Shown here: positions 12,180 through 23,435 of the stretch, piece by piece | How the letters are laid out: the number at the start of each line of letters is the position of its first letter | Position numbering within the stretch: the first letter of the stretch is position 1 | Source: Mesaphorura yosii | Taxonomy: Eukaryota > Arthropoda > Collembola > Poduromorpha > Tullbergiidae | DNA length: 64,000 nt | Assembly: GCA_009869945.1 (NCBI GenBank) | Contig: WIXG01000189.1 | Location: 90,298 to 154,297 of the forward strand | Direction of reading: 5' to 3' | Made by a program: the position numbers and the translations under genes | The notes under the pieces: model-generated | Databases searched by the model: none | Seen by the model: the letters and a program-made list of their open reading frames with translations, nothing else | Told to the model about the DNA's origin: nothing

Positions 12180-15100
12180 TGTCATTTCTGTAGGTTGCTT
12201 GCAATTGTCCCTGTCTCCTCTCCTCTGGAGCAGAAAACGAAGACATAAGACAAGACACGAACGCCATATCGAACGTGAAGGAAGCCATGCCTTGGCCATC
12301 GGTTAGTGCGATTGCCTGCGAAAGCACTGCAGAGTACCGTTGACATTCGACGGTTGTAAATAAGAGCGTTACTTGAGTACTGAGAGTGTTCAATGCTAGG
12401 CGAGAATTCAGAGGAATGTTCAGCTTCAGCAGTTTTACCATTCTATTGAAATCACGGAAAGAAAGGAGAACAACAACTGAACACGGCATACACGACACTA
12501 TTGTAAAAAGAAGGCATAAATAACAAGAATGATGATGATGACAATTATGATAATAAATTATTCTACGACGACACGACAGTGCGACGTTCTTGCTCTTTTG
12601 AAAGCGCACACGTCTGCAAGAAAAGAGTACTTGTAGTCAGTCAAGAGTCGAGTCGGAGTTGTGATTGCAAAAGTATTACAATAAAACATAACAAGAGCTA
12701 AAGTCAAAATTGCAAATGCGCCATTTATCAAAAATGTACAAATTATGCAAAGCATAAAAATCTGTAATTAGACACTTCTGCTTCGCTTTTGCCTGTTCGC
12801 TTGACTCGCTTCTTAAGAAGAAAATATCTTTGGCATGGAATTCCTTCTTCAGAAACGGATTACGTTTTAGCGTGTATTAGTTTGTTAAAAAGACTGGCGA
12901 CGGAAAAGGATATTCTCAAGTTACATGTCTGTATCATCAAGTCAGCCTTTTGTGCTATGAACTTGCAAGCTACCCTTTCCCATGTCAAAATTCCAGTCAT
13001 CATGTCATTACTTTACTCTTCTAGGTTGGCACGGTTCTAATTGGTCAGCACCGACACAGACGGACATCAACATGTTGGACATATGAAGATAACAACAATG
13101 GAATGTGAGTTGATGCGCAATTAATTTGCGAATAAGTTTTCCATTCCATGTCCAGCTCCAGCTAGGCAGTTAATCATCCAAGTATTTATTGCGTTTTTCC
13201 ACAACAATGGAACGCCTGACCCTTTTCCCGTTGCCTCATGGCTTTAACTTGAACCTGTGTTAACTTTGCGAACTGCAACCTACAATTACCATCGCGTGTT
13301 TGCCAATTAGTACTCTTGAACTTCACTTCGTTGCGTGTTTTGAAATGAATATTATTATTGTACAGCTCAACAAGATGCGATTAAGATGTTCGACAACATA
13401 ACGCGAATTCTAAACATTAAAGTGTTATTTTACGTCGCGACGAAGATGACATGAGACCGCTTAGCTCATTAGCTGGGTTACGACAAATAAGTCGAGCTGA
13501 CATTAAATGACAAAGACATAAAGCCAAATTAAATGCCTGAATAAGTCTCTTTATCAATGACACAAACAAGTTTTGAAAACACTGAGTCAAGTCAAGTCAA
13601 CTTCCTTCCTAGCCTTTGCGCTTGCAAAAAATTGCGTATGTGTCAGAACCGACGCGGCATGGCTGGCATGACACATGAGGAAACTCATAATCTCAAACTC
13701 ACTTGACATTCCGTTCCACGCACTCGCAGACCCGCAAATACCACGCGAAATGCGCATGTGAAGTGCGGATAAAAATATTTCCACATTGTTTACTGTTTCT
13801 CGTCTCTCTCGGTGGTGTTATTGTCGTTTACCAGTCAATGTCCGATTGCAGGCACACCGAGCGCGAGGGCAAGTGTGAGTGCGATATTATGGTCACACGC
13901 ATTAATAAATATCAAAAATTGAAGGATGTTCATTGTCAACTTTACTATAATGCCAAACAATGACGACCCCATCCCAGAAATGGATGATTGGAGTTGCGAG
14001 CATTTAAACCTGCGGCTTTTTGACCGAACCTTATCAAATTGGATACTTGAGCCCATTCAATGCAAAGTGCAATGGGTACGAAGATATTGTGACAAATGTT
14101 TGCAATTTCGCGTGAACCGCAGATTCCGATTCCCTTCGAACTCTGAATACAAATACGCATACGAGTATGCAAAGTATTTGCTCATGCTGCGCTGAGAAGT
14201 CCGTCCGCTGCCGCAGCGAACGCAGAATCGGTCGGATTCCTTTTGGTCTCGTACGTGGAGTGAAGAATGATTAATATACAGTGTATCAAAACAATTATTT
14301 ACATAACCCTTGTAATGTGTAATATTTGTGCACAGCTATTTTTTAAATAATAAGCAAATAGCAGACAAGCCAAAGCCAAAGCAATTTGCAATGGTAAAAG
14401 CACGGTTGACATTTTCCTGATAAGATGGGGGTAATGCGAATGTGCGAGCGAACGACCAATGCAATGCGAAATGATGACATCCCATTAATGTAAATATTTA
14501 AATTAAATGTGAGTGTCCTGTACTCTCGTGTGCGTGTCATGTAATCGTGTTCAATGACTGTTGCATATTCCCAGTGCAACGGTTTCCAGTTGGCAGTGGA
14601 CATCGTCGTTTTATAAGTTATATAATTTATGTAATTTTCCTTAATGAATTGAGTATGAATATGAAGTTGTAAAATAAATGCTAATTAGATTAGAATCATT
14701 TCAAGCATGATGTGTGATGCATCGTTGAATGAAATTCTTGACTTGAGGATATGAGAATTACTCACTGCATGTTCATTACGTAACTGACAATGGTACAGTG
14801 ACCTCTTCACTTGATGCAACTTTATGCTGATTTCAAACTCCAGCTAGGCTTGTTGTGTTTCTGGTCACAGACATGGCAATTTTTGGCAAAATTGGATTTG
14901 GGCTCGAATTCGATGCAGAAATTCACCATCCACCATCGAATACGACGAATACGAATAGTCGAAGAGCAACCCTCATGGACGTATTACAAAAAGTTTCACT
15001 TGAGGCGTCGACCGGCGAATTGCACTTTAAGCATCAAATAAGCAGATTTCGAGCTTGCTACGGAGTTTCATGCAAGAAAATGGTCAAAACGATGCAATGC

Positions 15101-18100
15101 TTACCAAAAGTTGTTTAAAATTCTTTCGAAGTTTGGTTGATGTCCAAGTCTTTAAAATCGCAGTCGCTCCGATTTTTTGCGTGCGGTCACTTTTCGTCGT
15201 GTAGCTGAAAGGAAGCACCTTCAGAGATTACAAAATCGAACCAATGTAACTTGTTCGTTAAACAAGTGCAAAATTTCAGATAAAATTGTCGATGTACCTC
15301 AACAAAATTAAAAGATCTCAAAAATCGTCGGCGAACGAACGGTGAACTTGAGATGAAAGAAACTGAACAACAGCTAAAAGTTGACTGATGAAAGACCGCG
15401 CTATTTCTCTCTCCGCCAAGCTTGGGTGAGTACAAAGAGTGGTTCCTTCCTTCCTTTTCTGTACGAACGAACGATAGAGCAGTTGCAGTGCAACAAAAAG
15501 ATTCAACCTTTATAACGACAAACAGTGAGGTACAGAAAGGCTGGGAGAATAGAATGAGTGCGAGTACGCGATGAACCAACTGAACTCCTTCGGGGTAAAA
15601 TGCACAGTGAATTCTGCTTTAACTTTAACTGAAGTGACGCTCTTTCCCTGCTCGAATGTCTCTCGCATGCCCCATCGTTCCATGCACAATTCATGCAGAG
15701 CAGAGTCGTATTGTGCTACTACCCATTGTATTTTGCATGGGTTCAGTCAAACCATTTCGATATACAGTAAGTTTATTAGCGTGAGTCTGAGCTATATTAT
15801 TGAGTCCGGCATGACGGGCAAATCCCGAAACGAAACGCAACAGTCATGAGCAACAATGCATGGCTAAGCTGAATTTTTGTGCGAATACGAGCCTTGGTGG
15901 CACTGCCTTAATGAACCCGGAGAATTGTCAAATAGCTTAAGAGGCAACAGACATTTTCCCTCATGTGGAGAAAGCACCATTTCATAGCTGACGCATTTCG
16001 ACATATAATTCTGTACTCGCTTTTCTCCGTCCGTCTCAGCCGGTGACGAATGACAATGCAGTATGTAAAATCCCATGAATCAAAAAGGGAGATGAGACAT
16101 TCGAAGGAAATTCGGACGAGAATTTGGTTTGAAGGTAAAAGCCCAAACCATGCGTGCGTGCGAGGAAATTGCGAGATGGCTTTAGCCTCCCTCTCGTTTG
16201 GTAACCACCATTATTGTTGCAATAGTGTGTTCGAGAGTTCCACCGCACTTGCACTATTGTTACGTTCTGCTTTCTGACGAACCGAGCGCCCGGTTGCAGT
16301 TGCAGTTGTTGCTGTTAATTAAATTTTAAGATGCATCAAACACTGGTAATACATGAACATTCAACAAATCTGAAGAAAAGTCGTGACCCATGAACCACGA
16401 TTGAAGAATGAAGATGTGAGATGTCTGCTGAATAAGCTGCGTTTGCTAAAATCTCACCAATCTTTTGAGTTTTTTCTTCGCCTTTTTTGTAATATGCCTG
16501 TTTTGTGTGCCGAAATTCTGCATTCGATGTAAGATTACGCGATTACGCATCGTTCACATTCTCACTTGAGAAGTGGGCTGGGAATTTGAGATTGTTGTTG
16601 AAGAAGATTAAGATGAATGACCGAAGATGCGAAGAAATCATATTGAATTTGTTCAGTTAGTAATTATCAAGCTGCAGACGGTAATTATTGCCCACAACGT
16701 ACATGAGTTTTTGTACTTGTGATTTTCGTCAGCACAATCAAAATTCAAAGACGCGTTAATCATCAAAGAGTTGTATGTGGATTTGGCTGCGTTGTTGTGT
16801 TGAATCCACGGCACGGCTGCGAATTCCGGTCTTTCAAGTGCTTGAACAATGCAGATGCACGATTGATTTAGGGAGTTATTGTGTGTTCATGTCCAAGCCC
16901 ACTACGCACATGACCCCGTTCAGCCATGTCAATGGCGCCTTAAATTATGACAATGTTGGAATGGAAATTTATGGAGCTGCAAACCGTCACGGTCGGACAC
17001 GCACAATAATGCTCAGCTGTCCTCTTCTGAATCATACGACGTCTTTACATACTTAACTGAGTCATCAGTCATCATGTCATCAATCCTCGAAGCTGTTCTG
17101 GAGAGTTCATTCATGCAGCCGTATGTGTAAATAGCCACACCAGTATTCAGTCAAATATTAGTTCCAATAATCAGTAGTCAATAGTGCGCAGTGCGTACAG
17201 GGTGATTCACGCCTAATCTTTTTGTACTCATATTTCTGTGCTGCGCCTGTGACCTTTTTTGAGGGTAATTAAATTGTTTGAGAAATAAAATGTCTCATGT
17301 TTCTTCGCCGAGAAGAAATTTTGTTTACGGACGCAGCTTGACATGACACAAAATATGTTGAGGGATTTGATGTGCTAATCTCAGGCTCAGCTGAACCGAA
17401 GTCAAGATAAGTGCAAGAACAGCTAGAACTCTCAGTTGTTGCTCAAAGGATTAAATTTCGAAATTATGTCGCATTCCAAGAGAATGAATCACACAGCTTG
17501 GTGCGAGATGCGTAAAAAAAATACAGACTATGTACATGTACGCAAGATTATGAAGCTCATTTCAATCTCAAACGAAGACGCAACCCATCGGATCATCGAA
17601 AATTAGTTTTAGCTTGAAATTATCTCACTCGCCTTGAATCAACTCAGCTTGGCACACATGAATACCTTGAAGGTATCGAAAATGATCAGTTTTGGAATAT
17701 CGAACATTGCTCTTTTCAGCATTTTTAGAATGGAAATTCATCGTAAATTGAGATCAAGTCAGAACCATTTCTTAGAATAGAGCCTATTGTTTTGGAAGAA
17801 CTGCACTACTACTCTGGATTACTGACATTTTTTATTAGTCGAAACAAGACAGAGGACTGCACACCAAATGAATAAGGAAACAATCTCTTGTTAGATGCAT
17901 TGAGACAATCACGGAAAACTAGCGCAGTATAGAAAGGTTGCTTGTATTTGTGTCAAACCAAGACAGAAGCACCCGGTGACCCAAAAGATTAGTACAATGT
18001 TGCATTGTATTGTCTTTGTAGCAGTAGAATCGCGCGAAAACCATAAGGAAGTGCTCCAAAAGTATTTATGTCAGTCAACTCATTTAGCATTCTTGCCAGT

Positions 18101-18123
18101 CCATCCTCAGGCTTAACTCGATA

Positions 18124-18129
18124 TTTATT
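18124..18129 (-). terminator. Candidate poly(A) signal of mRpL48 (AATAAA on minus strand)
   Basis: TTTATT on the plus strand is AATAAA on the minus strand, about 180 nt beyond the mRpL48 stop codon. It would give a 3' UTR of ordinary length. It is chosen by position only. Confidence 0.35.
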
Positions 18130-18309
18130 ATTGCTTGAATTGGGGCCATGCTCATGCATCTGTAGTTCATTGAATGACATTGCTTTGCTTGAAAACGGTT
18201 CGTCTAATCAAAATTGAAATGATTCAAGTCCAGGAAACCGATTTAATAAACAGAAAGAGTGCTTACTCGGATTGGTATAATTTACAAAATCTACTAACAA
18301 TTCTATAAT

Positions 18310-19448
18310 TTAAAGAAGCTGAGTCGAATTCTTAGGAGGTGTTGCTGTTCTTCTGAATTTCGATGATATCTTCACCCTGAGTTTCTTTTTCTTCAATGCT
18401 GTTCCGTCCATCTGTAATTGCTCCTTCAAGTCTTTCAGTTCCAAATCAGGGATGTATCGAATCTCTTCATCTGCTTGCTCGTGTTCCTTTACGGTCAGGG
18501 TCACACCAATTGGCAATGCAGATTGCACGATACTAATAAAAATCGGAAGCATTGTTGTCGGAATATCGCCAAGCTGTTTAAGTTGAAAAATCAGAATAGA
18601 CTACAGGTTAGAATTGAGTCTGAAAATAGTGCATGAGTGCGCGTGTGGATTTAATAGAGTCGTGTGCTTACCTGAACAGTTCGTTCGTAAATGTTGAGCT
18701 GGTATTCTGCGTCCACAACTGTTGTTTCCGGTTTTAGTTTTGTAATCTGAAGCTTCTGTGAAGGGATTCCCCAGCTGAAAATTTAAAGTCATCGGTGACA
18801 TGGAGGGACTTCACACACAAATAGCTAAATTGACAAAACGAAAACATACCAGTCTTCAACGTCAAGACCTATCCGTTCCGCAGTCCTGTGTACAAATGAC
18901 TCGAACTTCTCTAGGACTGGATAATCGTAGCCCTGTATTCGCAAATTCACTAGGTCATAAGTGGGGATCCTGTGACCTTTAGGCTGAAACCATAAACGAA
19001 GATAACAGGTCAGGCCACGGACACATCAGCATCCACCACCGAACTAAGCGACTTTTCTTTAATACTTACATCAAGGTAATCTGGTTCATATATTTTCAAA
19101 ATTTTCGGAGGATCCACTACCACAGGAGCATCGGTCTGTAACAAAAGATGACATTAGTCTTTAGGGTGAACTCGAAGGCAAGCCATTTTTTAAACGAAGC
19201 GAGACTTACCGTCGTGCCCGGCACAGCTACATTACCTTTGGTCTTATCAGCAGGCTATACGAAAGAACAAATCTTTAATTTATGATGGAAACTCGATAGA
19301 AGGAAAGCATTCTACAAGCATAATCAATGAATACCTTTTGCCTGCAAAGAGTAGCGCTATGAATTAGTCGACAGTAGCTGCTCGTCGTATATCTGATTTG
19401 CAATGACGTGAAAGACTTGGATAAGCACCGAAGAATTGATTGTTGCAT
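18310..19448 (-). CDS. mRpL48: Mitochondrial large-subunit ribosomal protein mL48
   Basis: Six exons in minus-strand order: 19448-19335, 19254-19210, 19135-19070, 18983-18850, 18774-18672 and 18573-18310. All phases agree and give about 241 residues. Residues 1-38 form a basic, Ser/Thr-rich mitochondrial presequence (MQQSILRCLSKS, then RLIHSAT). A YEPDYLD segment follows, then the S10-like fold typical of mL48: GYDYPVLEKFESFVHRTAE, WGIPSQKLQITKLKP, YERTVQ, and the C-terminal block SALPIGVTLTVKEH. A basic tail of about 30 residues ends the protein. uS10m is related to this fold, but the VxLxVKEH block and the long C-terminal tail favour mL48. The protein would act in the mitochondrial ribosome large subunit. 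The gene is divergent from Prx5, 572 bp between start codons, and the two share presequence similarity. Confidence 0.85.
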
Positions 19449-20020
19449 TTGTGCTTTTGGGATACTCGTCCGCCTCCGAGCAGGTTATGCCGCCACTTGT
19501 CACGCTGAGCCCTTGAATTCCGCGAAGTGAAAATGCTAAAGACTGGTCACTCGGACCGAGACCACCTCACTAAATATAATGTAGAATCAATCAGGACACC
19601 ACCATCGAACAAATAGAAGGTCAGCAATTCTTCAGCTGTATTAAGTAACACGAACACTTGCGAATTTCCTTGATTCGAAGCTGAAATACAGGATTCCGTA
19701 TATTTGTAAGGAAACAAGGGTCTATTTGAATTGCGAATTCCCTCATTTCTGCACAATGTTCATGAGACACCATGCATCACGAGGAAAGGAACGAGGAACC
19801 TCGCCAATACTATGAAGAAGACGTCTAAACTTTCCATTCCACTTGCAAAATGCGTATTTTTGCACGCTAGTGTCTGTGCGCGTGTAAAGTCAATCAAAAG
19901 TCACGTCAAGTGGTCAAGGCCAAGGACAAGCACCTATATAACTGAGCCCAATTATTTCGTGTTCTAGAAGGACAGACACCATTTTCATTACACCCCTCAG
20001 TCGACCGAACACCGTATCAA
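19449..20020. promoter_or_regulatory. Shared divergent promoter region, mRpL48 / Prx5
   Basis: These 572 bp separate the two start codons of head-to-head genes, so both 5' UTRs and promoters must lie here unless further 5' exons exist. A TATATA run at 19935-19940 lies about 85 bp before the Prx5 ATG. An arthropod Inr-like TCAGT occurs at about 19998-20002. These two are too far apart to be one TATA/Inr pair, so the actual start site is undecided. Confidence 0.45.
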
Positions 20021-20971
20021 ATGCAACAGCAAGTTTTGAGACTTCTCTCTAAGTCATTACAATTCAAAAATTGTTTCAACAGTCGATTAATTCATACGAC
20101 TCGAATCGCAAACATGCCGATAAAGGTGAGTTGCAGTTTTTCTTAATTCAGTACATTCATACATTATTATCAACTAGTCTATTGCAAGACTTTTTAAGTC
20201 CTGTTGGTTTTTAGGTTGGAGATAAGCTTCCCAGCGTAGATCTGTTCGAAGGAACACCAGGAGGAAAGGTTAACATCGCCGATTTGCTTAAGGGGAAAAA
20301 GGTAAGGAATCCAGAGAACGGGATATCGGGAATTGACATAATTTCAGAGCCTGTCTGCACAATTGACATGATGAATAATTTGACTTAAGAACCTACATTA
20401 CAGTTAGCCCATTTTCTGCTTTTGAACAGGCCATCATCTTCGGAGTCCCAGGTGCTTTTACTCCAGGTTGCACTAAGGTAGGTTCCGTGTTCTCCCTAAC
20501 CTTCCTTTCAAGTTTCGTATCAAATTAGAATCTAAATTGAAATGGTAGACTCATTTGCCTGGATACATCCATGACGCTGACGCTATTCGCAAGAAGGGTG
20601 TTGCTGAAATCATTTGTGTGAGTGTGAACGATCCATTTGTCATGGCTGCGTGGGGTGAGGCCAACAAAGCTGGCCCGGCCCAGGTAATGCTGCACGACCT
20701 TGACACATGATATAATTTCATACAATCAATACCCCTTCAATTCTTCCAAAAATTTGTAATTTGCCTGCAGGTGCGCATGCTTGCTGATACAACAGGAGCG
20801 TTTACGAAAGCCATTGGTTTACAAATTGACATGACACCTGTGCTTGGAGGAGTTCGGTCAAAGCGGTACTCCATGATTGTGGACGACGATGTTGTGAAAG
20901 TTCTGGAAGTTGAACCCGATGGCACCGGGCTAACATGTTCGCTGGCAAACAACATTTTGAAGAGTCTCTAA
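20021..20971 (+). CDS. Prx5: Peroxiredoxin-5, mitochondrial (atypical 2-Cys thioredoxin peroxidase)
   Basis: Five exons: 20021-20125, 20215-20301, 20430-20477, 20549-20683 and 20771-20971. They encode 191 residues. The enzyme reduces H2O2, alkyl hydroperoxides and peroxynitrite using thioredoxin. Residues 1-31 are a presequence (MQQQVLRLLSKS, then RLIHTT). A second Met (NMPIKVGDKLP) sits where the cytosolic/peroxisomal form of Prx5 usually starts. The peroxidatic Cys lies in the classic motif GVPGAFTPGCTK, immediately followed by THLPGY after the intron. Other family blocks are SVNDPFVMAAWG, RMLADTTGAFTKAIGL and GGVRSKRYSMIVDDD. The end is LANNILKSL; this resembles a C-terminal SQL/SKL-type peroxisomal signal only loosely (KSL). 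A poly(A) signal AATAAA lies at 21169-21174. Alternative starts at Met1 and Met32 could give dual targeting. Confidence 0.96.
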
Positions 20972-21168
20972 CGTGTTCAAACGATTCCAACGTAGTTTTC
21001 GAAGATATATTTTGACAAATTAATTTTAGTCTTCGAATTTCTCTCGAGCACCTGTCATCGTCTCAGAAGCGTGTAAATCTTGTGATGTGAAAAAATTGCA
21101 GAAAAAATACTTTTCTGGTTTGGCTTACTATGAATGTTAAGCAAGTGTAGTACTTAGGGAGCAAGAAT

Positions 21169-21174
21169 AATAAA
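21169..21174 (+). terminator. Poly(A) signal of Prx5 (AATAAA)
   Basis: A canonical AATAAA about 200 nt past the Prx5 stop codon. The convergent CutA gene has its own AATAAA (TTTATT at 21294-21299 on the plus strand), so the two 3' ends are about 120 bp apart and need not overlap. Confidence 0.6.
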
Positions 21175-21293
21175 GGTAATATGATAAAGGTAACTCCTGC
21201 AGATATGATATTTAAATTATTGCATATAAGGTATAACGCGTAAGGATTCACGTTTTCGACCATCACACGCACTTGTTGGGCTTAACTAAAACA

Positions 21294-21299
21294 TTTATT
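21294..21299 (-). terminator. Poly(A) signal of CutA (AATAAA on minus strand)
   Basis: TTTATT on the plus strand, about 115 nt beyond the CutA stop codon on the minus strand. Confidence 0.55.
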
Positions 21300-21413
21300 G
21301 CAAGTTATCCTTAGTCTTAATGTTGAAGCTAACAAAAAAACCGCATTGTGAATTGCAACTATTTAACTATTGTTACAATTAGAAAAAAACAGGGCTGGGG
21401 AAGCAAGAGTAGA

Positions 21414-21827
21414 TTATTGTTTTCTCGTCACTTGTTTAATCCACTCCAGGTATGGCTTACTGCCCTGTTCAATTGGTAGACCAATCACTTCAGGCACATC
21501 ATACGGGTGGTTTTCTTTAACAAACTTTTCCACGTCATCGAATAGGTGATTTTGCGTTTTAATCATAAGGAGGAGTTCGGAATCTTCATTAATTTTGCCC
21601 TCCCACTCATAGACCGAGGTAATCTGAGGAATAATGTTGACACACGCAGCCAGTTTGTTGCCAACCAAGCCTGGAATCGAACAGTGCAATTTAAAATGTG
21701 TTGACATTTTCTATTTTCAAGTGACGCAAGCTTCCACTGGCTATTATAGCAAACCTTGTGCGATTTTCTTTGCAACTTCAATTGAAGGGGCCGTGACGAA
21801 TACAGCACGAAACGTCGATGCCGCCAT
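21414..21827 (-). CDS. CutA: CutA1-family protein (divalent cation tolerance homologue)
   Basis: Two exons, 21827-21755 and 21670-21414, give a compact protein of 109 residues, the size of the bare CutA1 domain. CutA1 is a very stable trimer with a ferredoxin-like fold. Bacterial members were linked to copper tolerance; animal members have been linked to acetylcholinesterase anchoring, and their molecular role is still unsettled. Hallmarks seen: [15 protein letters not shown] (strand 1), [20 protein letters not shown] followed by EGKI, LLLMIKT, and the C-terminal [16 protein letters not shown] and YLEWI blocks. The donor of its only intron is weak (GTTTGC), but the phase is correct and the protein would otherwise break. 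There is no clear signal peptide or presequence, unlike the long vertebrate form. The gene is convergent with Prx5 and divergent from the CEBPZOS-like gene. Confidence 0.95.
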
Positions 21828-22402
21828 CACTTCACCTCTTCGTCTTGAAGTTAAAAGGAGAAATGTTAAGACTGAAGTGACCAAAAATACGATAACGAAG
21901 TGCTTCATGTACATAAAACTCTTAAAGACAGTAGTTAAACCATTATTACTTCATAGGACTTGATTGAGGAAAAGTCGAATCGTTCCAGAAATAAAATATC
22001 CGAGAGTCCACTTCGGTGCCTTTAAACCGGCGATATAAACAATCGACGAAGTTACATGGGAAGAAGTTTCAATTTCAAGTCTTTATTGGGTTTCAGTCAC
22101 TTAATCCTTGACTCTTGCCCGAAGATTTGTTTTGAATTGCACGTGAATAAGTTCTAGAAATCTTTCGAATCTATCGAGTTCTCCAGAGTAGCTTAAATTC
22201 GTATCGCGTAGCGAACGACAAAAATTAATCAAGTGGATCAGCGAATGTGGATGAAGTAAGTTTAAATTGTTTGCAAAAGATTGATCTTACTGCTTTTAGT
22301 TAAAAGGCTAATTTCGTTTTGAGATCTTCAGAATATCTCAGCTCAAGGACAGGAGGTTAAGACAGTCAAGATAAGAAGGGTACGGCGGCGGAGGGCGTAC
22401 AG
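21828..22402. promoter_or_regulatory. Divergent promoter region, CutA / CEBPZOS-like
   Basis: These 575 bp between two head-to-head start codons must hold both promoters and 5' UTRs. No strong TATA box was seen, as is common for housekeeping genes. Confidence 0.4.
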
Positions 22403-22763
22403 ATGATAAGGAACACGCCTAAGACGCGTTCCGTCTGGAAGCCAATCGCTGGTGGTATAATTCTACTCGAAGTTGTCGCGTTTGGTGCAGCTTATATTTG
22501 CTGGAGAAGTATTAACCATTCGAGGGGTAAGCTTGGTTGCACTTGTCTCATCCCACTGGGCTCGTAGATTCCTGATATTTTATTTACCACTCTTATCTAA
22601 TACTTGCCTTTGAACTCTATTTATAGATCGAAGATATCAAGTTTATCAAACCTTCCCATCTCTTCTAAACGGATATTATAAGTTCGGAGAATTCATGGAC
22701 AAGAACAGCAAGATTAGGCAATTAGATTTGGAAACTTGGCGAGCGGAAGGGAGGCAGCTTTGA
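22403..22763 (+). CDS. CEBPZOS-like small mitochondrial membrane protein
   Basis: Two exons, 22403-22526 and 22627-22763, encode 86 residues. The layout matches the small CEBPZOS family known from vertebrates. There is a basic N-terminus with a Trp and a Pro, then one hydrophobic segment at about residues 16-36 (AGGIILLEVVAFGAAYICW). A conserved soluble tail follows: DRRYQVYQTFPSLLNGYYKF, then IRQLDLETW. In the human protein I recall the equivalent order of a membrane segment, a Phe-Pro followed by a YYK motif, and an IRELDQKTW block. The family is reported as mitochondrial; its function is not established. It opens a tight head-to-tail trio: the next ATG is only 87 nt after its TGA stop, with no AATAAA or ATTAAA in the gap. 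Confidence 0.75.
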
Positions 22764-22850
22764 AGAATATTTGCGAAGACGTTCTAGTTCTGGTAGCCAC
22801 TTGTACTTGCGGCCCTTGCGAGATCAATATTGTCTCCTTGCTAACCTATC

Positions 22851-23281
22851 ATGTCCGCTGTCCTTAAAATGCTCGCCTACACGATAATTGGAGGTGGTGT
22901 CGGTGTAGCTCTCTTTTCTGTATGTAGACCAAGTGAAGAAGAACTTGAAAAAGTAAAGGCCAATATTGACTCAGTCAGTGAAACTGGTAGATGTTTAGAT
23001 TTTCAAGCTATCTTTTCTGAATTTTAAATATTTAGAAGCACAGTATATATCGTGCAATTCTCATATACCAGTTTCAATTTCTTGCAAATCGACATCAGTT
23101 CTTACTGTATATCCGGATAATCTGCATTTTTCGTTAATAGGTTAAAAACATCGACTTCACCAAACGCCCTACCAGATTTGCAAATAAAAAAAGCGACACC
23201 GACACGGACAACCCATTCTATCGTAAATCACCAGCTGACATGCAAAAACTTGTGACATCACCAGGTGGAAAACAGAACTAG
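22851..23281 (+). CDS. Small single-pass membrane protein, UQCC3-like (tentative)
   Basis: Two exons, 22851-22952 and 23141-23281, encode 80 residues. An N-terminal hydrophobic segment with a Gly-rich core (LAYTIIGGGVGVALF) runs directly into RPSEEELEK, and a polar tail ends NPFYRKSPADMQ, then KLVTSPGG. That pattern (short N-terminus, glycine-zipper membrane helix, then PSEE/PGE and charged residues) is the pattern of UQCC3, an assembly factor of respiratory complex III in the inner mitochondrial membrane. The similarity is short and the identification is tentative. I chose the GTAAAG donor because it keeps phase 0 with the acceptor at 23141. A second in-phase donor-like site lies 24-27 nt downstream. 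The next gene, TBCC, starts 154 nt after the stop. Confidence 0.5.
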
Positions 23282-23435
23282 CAGACATTTGTGATAGTGA
23301 TTGCTGCATTAGGCTTGAACTTGTTGTATTGTGTAGGATTTTATACCTATGCATGTGTAGCACTTTTTATCGTTTAAGGTAAAGTTTAAACTGCTCATTA
23401 GTCGTTCAGAAATTAGAAATTAGTTAACAGTCATC

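Larger units (their letters stand above)
1..18123. other. Gene-poor stretch, no recognisable protein-coding gene
   Basis: No conserved coding frame was found on either strand over about 18 kb. Frames up to about 155 codons occur (for example minus 1564-2031 and minus 12169-12609), but their translations are irregular, Cys/His/Leu-rich and unlike any family I know, and they have no flanking exons in phase. The stretch is AT-rich with short A/T runs and many copies of words such as GAATGC and CATGCAT. It could be an intergenic regulatory region or an intron of a gene starting left of the window. Two small ORFs and one TATA box within it are listed separately. Confidence 0.6.

Noticed and set aside
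12169-12609. Minus-strand open frame of 146 codons
   Set aside because: It contains low-complexity HHHH/CYLCL stretches coming from ATG/ATGATG repeats on the other strand; nothing supports a gene.
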